The notes under the pieces are model-generated. The model was not told the origin of the DNA. It made no database searches and saw only the letters and a list, made by a program, of their open reading frames with translations. A DNA stretch of 64,000 nt from Azospira inquinata. GTDB taxonomy: Bacteria > Pseudomonadota > Gammaproteobacteria > Burkholderiales > Rhodocyclaceae. Positions 1 through 7,074 of the stretch are shown here, one piece after another; the first letter of the stretch is position 1; every line of letters starts with the position of its first letter. The stretch covers positions 124,001-188,000 of the forward strand of contig NZ_CP064782.1 in assembly GCF_018905915.1 (NCBI RefSeq), in the 5' to 3' direction. A program made the position numbers and the translations under genes.

Positions 1-1376
1 TTTCCCTGGGCTCCTGCACCATGAAGCTGAATCCCACCAGCGCCATGGAGCCCATCACCTGGCCCGAATTCACGGACATCCACCCCTTCGCCCCCTTGGA
101 TCAGGCCCAGGGCTACGTGGAAATGATCCGGGGCTTGCAGGACTGGCTGAAGACCCTCACCGGCTTTGACGCAGTGAGCCTCCAGCCCAATTCCGGCGCC
201 CAGGGGGAATACGCCGGGCTGGCCGTCATTCGCCGCTACCAGGCGGCCCAGGGCCAAAGCCACCGGGACGTGTGTCTGATTCCCAAATCCGCCCACGGCA
301 CCAATCCGGCCTCCGCCCACATGGCCGGGCTGGAAGTGGTAGTGGTGGAATGCGATCCCCAGGGCAACGTGGATGTGGCGGACCTGGAAGCCAAGGCCCG
401 GCAATACGGGGACCGGCTCGCCTGCCTGATGATCACCTACCCCTCCACCCACGGGGTGTTCGAGGCAGCCATCAAGGACATCTGCGACATCATCCACCGC
501 CACGGCGGCCAGGTGTATATGGACGGAGCCAATCTCAATGCCCAGGTGGGCCTCACCGCCCCGGGCTTCATCGGCGCCGACGTGTCCCATATGAACCTGC
601 ACAAGACCTTCGCCATTCCCCACGGAGGTGGCGGACCGGGGGTGGGGCCCATCGGCGTCAAGTCCCATCTGGCGCCCTTCCTGCCCGACCACACGGTCCA
701 GGGCACCGGCCCGGCGGAACGGAAGAACAAGGGCCAGGGCGCGGTGGCTGCCGCCCCCTTTGGCTCCGCCTCCATTCTGCCTATTTCCTGGATGTACATC
801 GCCATGCTGGGAGGCCGGGGGCTCAAGGCCGCCACCCAGGGCGCCATCCTCAATGCCAACTATGTGGCCAGCCGCCTGGCGCCCCACTACCCCATTCTTT
901 ACGTGGGGTCTCAGGGACGGGTGGCCCACGAGTGCATTCTGGACATCCGGGACATTAAGGCGACCAGCGGCATCAGCGAATCGGACATCGCCAAGCGGCT
1001 CATGGACTATGGCTTCCACGCCCCCACGGTGAGCTTCCCGGTGGCCGGCACCCTGATGGTGGAGCCCACCGAATCGGAAGCCAAGGTGGAACTGGACCGG
1101 TTTGTGGACGCCCTGATCGCCATCCGGGAGGAAATCCGCCAGGTGGAAAGCGGCGTCTGGCCCAAGGACAACAATCCCTTGAAGCACGCCCCCCACACCC
1201 AGGTCGATCTGGCCGATGAAGTCTGGGAGCGGCCCTACAGCCGTCAGGTCGCCTGCTTCCCCACCCCCTGGGTGGCGGCCCACAAGTTCTGGCCCACGGT
1301 GAACCGGATTGACGACGTGTACGGCGACCGGCACCTGTTCTGTTCCTGCGCCCCGGTGGAGGATTACCGGAAATAG
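1..1376 (+). CDS. gcvP: Glycine dehydrogenase (decarboxylating), P-protein, C-terminal part
   Basis: P-protein of the glycine cleavage system. It decarboxylates glycine on pyridoxal phosphate and passes the aminomethyl group to the lipoyl arm of GcvH in the cytosol. The gene is cut by the left edge; the reading frame is already open at base 3, where [11 protein letters not shown] continues the conserved [11 protein letters not shown] segment. About 457 residues of the C-terminal half remain of a protein that is usually about 950. The PLP lysine lies in the NLHKTF motif (codon at 603-605), followed by the glycine-rich loop [12 protein letters not shown]. The ending around RPYSRQ...FPTPWV...DRHLFCSC is typical of the family. 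The two genes that follow, a GcvR-like protein and a lipoyl protein, fit glycine cleavage. Confidence 0.97.
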   Translation, partial: SLGSCTMKLNPTSAMEPITWPEFTDIHPFAPLDQAQGYVEMIRGLQDWLKTLTGFDAVSLQPNSGAQGEYAGLAVIRRYQAAQGQSHRDVCLIPKSAHGTNPASAHMAGLEVVVVECDPQGNVDVADLEAKARQYGDRLACLMITYPSTHGVFEAAIKDICDIIHRHGGQVYMDGANLNAQVGLTAPGFIGADVSHMNLHKTFAIPHGGGGPGVGPIGVKSHLAPFLPDHTVQGTGPAERKNKGQGAVAAAPFGSASILPISWMYIAMLGGRGLKAATQGAILNANYVASRLAPHYPILYVGSQGRVAHECILDIRDIKATSGISESDIAKRLMDYGFHAPTVSFPVAGTLMVEPTESEAKVELDRFVDALIAIREEIRQVESGVWPKDNNPLKHAPHTQVDLADEVWERPYSRQVACFPTPWVAAHKFWPTVNRIDDVYGDRHLFCSCAPVEDYRK

Positions 1377-1539
1377 GGCTGCACTAGCGGGAAAGGGCTT
1401 CCCCCGTTTCCCCCAGGGCCGGGTGGCGCTATGCTTCGGGCAGGCGGCACCCGGCCTTTTTTATGGGCGCCCGGTCTCCGAAAAGGAAACCTGGGGGCCC
1501 GGGCCAGCCCCTTCCCTTTTTCTTTCGACGAGGCCCTTC

Positions 1540-2073
1540 ATGGCACAACAAAACCTCATCCTCACCGTCATCGGTGACGACCGGCCCGGCCTGGTGGAGC
1601 GACTTTCCGCCGCCATCAGCGCCTACGGCGGCAACTGGGAACAGGCCTCCATGTCCCGGCTAGCGGGCAAATTCGCCGGCATTGTGCAAATCAGCGTGGC
1701 CGGGGATAAGGCGGGCGCCCTGGGCCAGGCCCTGGACGAGCTGGAAGGCCTGGACATTACCCAGACCACCGCCGGACAGGCCCCAGTGGCGGCGGGCCAG
1801 CGCCTCACCCTGTCCCTGGTGGGCCACGACCGCATCGGCATCGTCCAGGAAGTGTCCCAGGTGCTGGCCGAACAGGGGGTCAATGTGGAGCAGCTCAACA
1901 CCTACACCGCCAGCGCCCCCATGTCCGCCGAACCCCTGTTCCACGCCGAGGCGGAACTCCTGGCCCGGCCCGACCTGGACCTCACCCATCTCATCGACGC
2001 CCTGGAACTGCTTTCCAATGATCTGATGGTGGAAATCAGCCTGAACCAGACCCTGCAAAGCCCACGGGCCTGA
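1540..2073 (+). CDS. Double ACT-domain regulator, GcvR-like
   Basis: A 177-residue protein made of two ACT domains, about residues 4-85 and 90-175. Each begins with the ligand-binding signature of this family: VIGDDRPGLVERL, then LVGHDRIGIVQEV. The layout matches glycine cleavage system regulator GcvR, which in E. coli binds GcvA and responds to glycine. I chose the ATG at 1540 because the ACT fold begins directly after it and the longer frame upstream is low-complexity. It follows gcvP by 163 bases, which supports a glycine link. No DNA-binding motif is visible, so it probably acts through a partner or by binding an amino acid. The exact partner is not shown here. Confidence 0.8.
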   Translation: MAQQNLILTVIGDDRPGLVERLSAAISAYGGNWEQASMSRLAGKFAGIVQISVAGDKAGALGQALDELEGLDITQTTAGQAPVAAGQRLTLSLVGHDRIGIVQEVSQVLAEQGVNVEQLNTYTASAPMSAEPLFHAEAELLARPDLDLTHLIDALELLSNDLMVEISLNQTLQSPRA

Positions 2074-2121
2074 TCCCTTTCACCGGCCCGGCCAGCCCGG
2101 GCCCTTGCTTCCCGCCCCCCC

Positions 2122-2391
2122 ATGTCCCAACTTTTTCAAATGAATATGCCCAAGTACCCGGAATGCTGGGAAACCTGCGGCAACTGCGCCCAGGGCGAGG
2201 TTTTTGTCCTGGAAATGCTGGTCGCCCCCGGGGACCATGTGGTGGAGGACGACAACGTGCTCACCCTGGAAACGGGCAAGGTGGCCCTGGATATTCCCAG
2301 CCCCCGGGCGGGCACGGTCCAGGAAGTGTTCATGAGCGCCGGGGACAAGCCCGCCGAAGGGGCCCCCATCCTCACCCTGGCGCTGGATTAG
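2122..2391 (+). CDS. Free-standing biotin/lipoyl-attachment domain protein
   Basis: An 89-residue protein that is a single lipoyl/biotinyl domain. The modified lysine is Lys53 in LETGKVALDIPSP, which resembles the lipoyl sites of 2-oxoacid dehydrogenase E2 proteins more than the MKM of biotin carriers. Strands on either side (GEVFVLEMLVAPGDHVVEDD and AGTVQEVFMSAGDK) fit the domain. An unusual N-terminal cluster has three cysteines, Cys15, Cys19 and Cys22. It lies 48 bases after the GcvR-like gene and is not GcvH, which is longer (about 128 residues). A lipoyl carrier beside gcvP could accept aminomethyl groups or serve another lipoyl enzyme. Function beyond the domain is not known to me. Confidence 0.8.
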   Translation: MSQLFQMNMPKYPECWETCGNCAQGEVFVLEMLVAPGDHVVEDDNVLTLETGKVALDIPSPRAGTVQEVFMSAGDKPAEGAPILTLALD

Positions 2392-2397
2392 GGCCCC

Positions 2398-4206
2398 ATG
2401 GCAGGCCCCGCCCCCCGGAGCGACGCCCCCCCTAGCCCACCCCTGGGGGCCGCACCGGACGCCGCTCCTCCCAGCGGCGGCAAGGAGAACGGGGCGGAAA
2501 ACGCCTACTGGTGGCGCCTGCTGGGGTTCCATCTCCTGGCCCTAGCGCTCCTGGCCACCTGGGTCTGGCAGAACAACCGGCCGGTGGCCCTGCCCGATGG
2601 ACCGGCGCCCCCGGCCAGGCTCCAATGCGTTTCCTATTCCCCCTACCACCTGAGCGGCCAGTCCCCCCTGGACCCGGCCTATGTGGCCCCCCCGGCCCAG
2701 ATCGCTGCAGACCTGGAGCGGCTGGCCCCCCTGACCCGCTGCGTGCGCATCTATTCCGTAGCCCAGGGCCTGGATCAGGTGCTGCCCCAGGCCCGGCGCC
2801 TGGGGCTGAAAGTGCTGCTGGGGGCCTGGATCAGCGCCGACCGGGCCCGCAATGCCCAGGAACTGGACCGGGCCATCGCCCTAGCCAACGCCTATCCGGA
2901 CACGGTGCAAGCCCTCATCGTGGGCAACGAGGTGCTGCTGCGCCGGGAATTGCCGGAAGGGGAACTGGCCCGGCTGATCCGCTCCGCCAAAGCCCGGACC
3001 CGGGTGCCCGTCACCTATGCGGATGTATGGGAGTTCTGGCGGCGCCACCGGGGCCTGGAAGGGTCGGTGGATCTGGTCACCGTCCACATTCTGCCCTTCT
3101 GGGAAGACCAGCCCGTGCCCCACACCCAAGGTGTGGCCCATGTGGCCCGCATCCTGGCCCTGCTGGGGCAGGAATTTCACAAGCCCCTGCTCATCGGGGA
3201 AACGGGCTGGCCCAGCGCCGGACGCCAGCGCCAGGGAGCCCGGGCCGGACCGGTGGAACAGGCCCGCTTTATCCGGGAATTTCTGGTCCAGGCCCAAAAC
3301 CGGGGCTGGCACTACAACCTGATTGAAGCCATTGATCAGCCCTGGAAGCGCCAGCTGGAAGGCACGGTGGGGGGCTACTGGGGCCTGCTGGACGCCGCCA
3401 CCCTGGCCCCCAAGTTTCCCTGGCGCGGCCCGGTGGCCGCCGCCCGGGATGGGCGGCCCCTGACCCTGGCCGCCCTGGCAGGGGCTCTGATCCTGGGCCT
3501 GGGGGGCCTCCTGGCCCGCTGGCCCGGAGGAGCCACGGCCCAGACCACCCGGGCCTTAATGGGAGCCCTGGCCGGCGCCCTGGTGCTGCTCCAGTATGAG
3601 CATGGCCTACAGGCCTACCGCAGCGCCTGGGAATGGCTGATCCTGGGCGCCGTGGCCCTGATGGGCCCGGCCCTCACCCTGGTGCTGGTCCGCTACCCGG
3701 AATTGGCAGCCGGAGGGCCGGAGGCCTCCCCGTCCCAAGTTCCGTCCGATGCCTCAAAGGCCTCGTGCCAAGCCCCAGGCGAATCACCAGGCCAAGGCCA
3801 GGGCCCTGAAGCTTCCCCAAGCCACGATCCGGCCCCTAACCCCCCCGGACTTCGGGCCGCCAAAAGCTTCAGCCTTCTGCACGGCTTGATACTTTTCGCC
3901 GCCGCAGTGGCTGCCCTGCTCCAGGCCGCCGCCCCCCGCTACCGGGATTTTCCCACCCTGCTCTACCTGCTCCCCGCCTTCCTCCTGGGAGCCTGCCGCT
4001 GGCTGGCGCCCTGGTCCCAGCGCCGCCCCCTGGGCCGCCGGGTCCGGCTTTTGGCCCTGGTCCTTACCCTGGCGGGCCTCCTGGGCTGGCTGGAAGATCC
4101 TGGCAACGGGGAAGCCCAGGCCTGGGGCCTGACCTGCCTGGTCCTGGCGACTTCCACCCTGGGGGGCCGCCGCCCGCCCCTTGAACCTTCCCCTCCCACG
4201 CCATGA
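2398..4206 (+). CDS. GH17 family membrane protein (beta-glucan synthesis/remodelling, NdvC-like)
   Basis: A 602-residue membrane protein. A transmembrane segment at about residues 39-58 is followed by a glycoside hydrolase family 17 domain (about 75-340), then several hydrophobic helices from about 355 to 595. Both GH17 catalytic acids are visible: Glu178 in VGNEVLL and Glu268 in IGETGWPSAG. Bacterial GH17 membrane proteins act as beta-glucan transglycosylases or as beta-1,6 branching enzymes (Bradyrhizobium NdvC type). A Ser/Pro/Gln-rich stretch at about 440-480 splits the C-terminal helices. The stop overlaps the next start in ATGA, so translation is probably coupled. A second GH17 gene lies 2.9 kb downstream at 7075. 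The catalytic domain is probably periplasmic (inferred). Confidence 0.85.
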   Translation: MAGPAPRSDAPPSPPLGAAPDAAPPSGGKENGAENAYWWRLLGFHLLALALLATWVWQNNRPVALPDGPAPPARLQCVSYSPYHLSGQSPLDPAYVAPPAQIAADLERLAPLTRCVRIYSVAQGLDQVLPQARRLGLKVLLGAWISADRARNAQELDRAIALANAYPDTVQALIVGNEVLLRRELPEGELARLIRSAKARTRVPVTYADVWEFWRRHRGLEGSVDLVTVHILPFWEDQPVPHTQGVAHVARILALLGQEFHKPLLIGETGWPSAGRQRQGARAGPVEQARFIREFLVQAQNRGWHYNLIEAIDQPWKRQLEGTVGGYWGLLDAATLAPKFPWRGPVAAARDGRPLTLAALAGALILGLGGLLARWPGGATAQTTRALMGALAGALVLLQYEHGLQAYRSAWEWLILGAVALMGPALTLVLVRYPELAAGGPEASPSQVPSDASKASCQAPGESPGQGQGPEASPSHDPAPNPPGLRAAKSFSLLHGLILFAAAVAALLQAAAPRYRDFPTLLYLLPAFLLGACRWLAPWSQRRPLGRRVRLLALVLTLAGLLGWLEDPGNGEAQAWGLTCLVLATSTLGGRRPPLEPSPPTP

Positions 4207-4865
4207 AAGAAATCGACCTCAATACCTGGAACCGGCGGGAACACTTCGGCTTTTTCCGCCGGGCCGACCTGCCCTTTTACAACGTCACCGCCCCCGTGGA
4301 CATGACCGGTCTGGCCCGGTACGCCCGAGCCCGGGGCTGGTCCCTCAACCATCTGCTGGTTTTTCTCACGGTTCAGGCCATGAACCGGATCGACAATTTC
4401 CGCTACCGACTGCGGGGAGAAACGGTGGTGCTCCATGACCGGCTCCATCCGTCCTTCGCCCATTTGAAGCCGGGAGAGGAGTTGTTTCGCATGATCACTC
4501 TGGATTGTGGCGACGACCCGGCCAGCTTCGACGCCCACTGCAAGGCGGAAATCCTGGCTTCCCAAGCCTATTTCGATCTGAGCGCCTTCCAGGGCCGGGA
4601 TGACTTTGTCTTCATTTCCGCCCTGCCCTGGATTAGCTTCACCGGGGTGGATCACACCCTGAGCCTGAAAAAGGAAGACGCCATTCCCCGGGTCTCCTGG
4701 GGCAAGCTCCAGGCCCAGGATGGCCGGGAGCTGCTGCCCTACAACGTCCAGGTCAATCACATGTTTGTGGATGGGCTCCATGTGGGGCGCCTTTTGCAGA
4801 CCCTGGAAGCCCTAGCCCAGGCCGTCCAGCAAGGCCCTCTGCCCGAGACCGGGCCCCGCCTTTAA
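4203..4865 (+). CDS. CatA-like O-acetyltransferase (chloramphenicol acetyltransferase fold)
   Basis: A 220-residue protein of the chloramphenicol acetyltransferase family (usually 210-220 residues). It has the N-terminal FFRRADLPFYNVTAPVDMT region and the catalytic HxxxDG motif as NHMFVDG near residue 185. It overlaps the preceding GH17 gene by four bases, so the two are probably translated together. That context suggests the acceptor is a glucan or its precursor rather than an antibiotic; many chromosomal members do not confer resistance. Substrate assignment is inference. Family assignment is solid. Confidence 0.85.
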   Translation: MKEIDLNTWNRREHFGFFRRADLPFYNVTAPVDMTGLARYARARGWSLNHLLVFLTVQAMNRIDNFRYRLRGETVVLHDRLHPSFAHLKPGEELFRMITLDCGDDPASFDAHCKAEILASQAYFDLSAFQGRDDFVFISALPWISFTGVDHTLSLKKEDAIPRVSWGKLQAQDGRELLPYNVQVNHMFVDGLHVGRLLQTLEALAQAVQQGPLPETGPRL

Positions 4866-4912
4866 GTCCGGCCCGGCGCTGGATTCACCGGCCGGCCGGC
4901 CCCGGACCGGCT

Positions 4913-5332
4913 TCAGCCCGCCCCGTCAGCTCCGGGATCAGCCCCAGGCGTTAGCTCAGGCCTCGGTGCCGCCAGGGCCAGGAGAGCCAGCAGACCGCCC
5001 ACCGCCGCCCCTTCAAAATCGTAGAGCACCAGCCCGGCGCAGCCCGCCACCAGGCCGATCCAGGCGGGTAGGCGGCGGCGGAAAAAGAAGCCCAGGGCCC
5101 CGCCTACCAGCGCCGTTCCACCCAGGCCGTGGTGGCTAAAGAGCAGGGGCACCCCGTCCCGCAAGGCGCAGAGGCCCCACGGCCCTTCCGGGGCGCCGCA
5201 ACGGCCCGCCCAGGTCTCGGATTCCAACAGGCCGTAGCGCAAGCCCAAGGCCAGCGCCAGGCTGAGGACCAGGGTTCCCACCAGGGCGGGCAGGGAAGGG
5301 GGAACAGGGAGGGAACGGCGGCGCAGGCCCAT
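4913..5332 (-). CDS. Small hydrophobic membrane protein of unknown function
   Basis: A predicted 139-residue protein with three or four hydrophobic stretches (LPALVGTLVLSLALALGLRYGL, GLGGTALVGGALGFFF, WIGLVAGCAGLVLYDF, GGLLALLALAA) and two basic RRR clusters that suit membrane topology signals. I start it at the ATG at 5332 (MGLRRRSLP). A longer version from 5407 adds 25 residues of low-complexity sequence. It runs opposite to both neighbours and converges on the acetyltransferase gene. I do not recognise the family. It could be a member of the surrounding glucan locus or unrelated. Confidence 0.55.
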   Translation of the reverse strand: MGLRRRSLPVPPSLPALVGTLVLSLALALGLRYGLLESETWAGRCGAPEGPWGLCALRDGVPLLFSHHGLGGTALVGGALGFFFRRRLPAWIGLVAGCAGLVLYDFEGAAVGGLLALLALAAPRPELTPGADPGADGAG

Positions 5333-5466
5333 GGCAAAACCGGTAGCAAAAATAGGGAAAAGCCATCTTACCCCGCCGGGTCCGGCCCCTGGCGGGGTCC
5401 TAGCCACAATCCAGGGCGTACCAGAGAAACCCGGCCCCGTTCCGATCCCCGATTTCTCCGTGTACC

Positions 5467-6819
5467 ATGGGCTTTCCCCCCGGTCCCGAGGCCCCCATGA
5501 GCCCCACCGCCCATCCCCCTGCCCCCGCCTTCGTCCCCCATATTTCCCCCGACCGCACCCGGGAATTACTGGACGGCCTGCTGGAGTACATGCTCAACGG
5601 GGTGGCTTTCTGCCAGATGATTTATCGGGACGGTCAGCCCTACGATTACCGCTACCTCTATACCAACCCGGCTTTCCATCGGCAGACGGGCCAGGGGGAG
5701 GTGGCGGGCAAGCTGGCCAGCCAGGTCCGGCCCGGTATCCGGGAATCGGATCAGGAACTGCTAACCATCTACGGCCGGGTGGCCCGTAACGGGGAGCCGG
5801 AAGCCTTTGAGATGTACATTCCCTCCTTCGGCGAATGGCTGTCCATCTCCGTTTACTGCCCCTTACCGGACCATTTTGTCACCCTTTTCGACGTCATCAC
5901 CCAACGCAAACGGGGGGAATTTGCCCTGGAAGAACGGGCCACCCAGCTGCGCTTCGTTCTGGAAGGCTCGGAACTGGGCTTCTGGGACTGGAATCTGAGC
6001 ACCGGGCGAGTGGAGCGCAACGCCCGCTGGGCCCAGATGCTGGGCTACACCTATGAGGAAATCCAGACCACGGCCCAGCAGTGGTCGGATTTCATCCATC
6101 CGGACGATCGGGACCGGGCCTGGGCCTCCATCCATGCGGTGGTGGAAGGCCGGGCGGCCGCTCACAAAGAGGAATACCGGATGCGCTGCAAGGACGGCAG
6201 CTACCGTTGGATTCTGGACCAGGCCAAGGTCATGGCCCGGGACGACCAGGGCAAGGCCCTGCGCATGTGCGGCACCCACACGGACATCACGGAACGCAAG
6301 CTCCTGGAAGAAGAACTGACCCGTCAGGCCCATATCGACTACCTCACCGGGGTCTGCAACCGGGGCCACTTCATGGCCCGGGCAGAGCAGGAGCTGAACC
6401 GGGCCAATCGCTACGCCACGCCCCTTTCCCTGTTTATGCTGGACATCGACCATTTCAAGCGCATCAACGACCGCTACGGCCACAAGGTGGGGGATACGGT
6501 CCTAAAAACCCTGGCGAGCATCTGCCAGGCCACCCTGCGTCAGGTGGATATTCTGGGGCGCCTGGGGGGCGAGGAATTTGCCGTGCTGCTGCCGGACAGT
6601 CCGCCGGAAGCGGCCCGGGAGGCGGCGGAACGGCTCCGGGAAGCCATCGCCCGGGCCAAGGTTCCCCTGGAGGAAGGCCTGCCCGTGCAATTCACCGTCT
6701 CCATCGGCGTCGCCGCCCCCACGGGACCGGAGGACAACATCGACGTGCTCCTCAACAGCGCGGACAAGGCCCTCTACTGCGCCAAAAACGGGGGCCGTAA
6801 CCAGGTCTGCCTCGCCTGA
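5467..6819 (+). CDS. PAS-domain diguanylate cyclase (GGDEF)
   Basis: A cytosolic c-di-GMP synthase of 450 residues, or 440 from the inner ATG at 5497. An N-terminal PAS-like domain (about 30-150) and a second PAS domain with PAC motif (about 155-285, MCGTHTDITERK) precede a GGDEF domain (about 290-450). The active site reads GGEEF at 367-371, a functional variant. The product-inhibition I-site RQVD sits at 358-361, exactly five residues before it. No transmembrane segment is seen. It lies between two GH17 genes, so local c-di-GMP control of glucan synthesis is plausible but inferred. The signal sensed by the PAS domains cannot be read from the sequence. Confidence 0.92.
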   Translation: MGFPPGPEAPMSPTAHPPAPAFVPHISPDRTRELLDGLLEYMLNGVAFCQMIYRDGQPYDYRYLYTNPAFHRQTGQGEVAGKLASQVRPGIRESDQELLTIYGRVARNGEPEAFEMYIPSFGEWLSISVYCPLPDHFVTLFDVITQRKRGEFALEERATQLRFVLEGSELGFWDWNLSTGRVERNARWAQMLGYTYEEIQTTAQQWSDFIHPDDRDRAWASIHAVVEGRAAAHKEEYRMRCKDGSYRWILDQAKVMARDDQGKALRMCGTHTDITERKLLEEELTRQAHIDYLTGVCNRGHFMARAEQELNRANRYATPLSLFMLDIDHFKRINDRYGHKVGDTVLKTLASICQATLRQVDILGRLGGEEFAVLLPDSPPEAAREAAERLREAIARAKVPLEEGLPVQFTVSIGVAAPTGPEDNIDVLLNSADKALYCAKNGGRNQVCLA

Positions 6820-7074
6820 CCCGGCCCGGGATAAGCCGGAGGGGCTTGGACACCCCGCCCCGCCGGCCACGCCTGGGTCAGGGGACCAGCGCCCATAGGG
6901 GCACCCCATTCCCCGAACCGAGCGATTCCCCCAAAGGAAGGGCCTTCCCGGTCAACCATCGGGCCAAACTAGCCTAGAATGGGCAAGTCATTCACCCCCA
7001 AGGGTCCCTGTCGTCCAGACGCGCCAATCCGGCCCCCTAACCGGATTCGGATGCCGGCCCCCCTTGTCGCCGCT

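Noticed and set aside
4203..4865. Reading the CAT-like protein as a chloramphenicol resistance gene
   Set aside because: Only the fold and HxxxDG motif are seen. Overlap with a GH17 gene favours a cell-envelope substrate.
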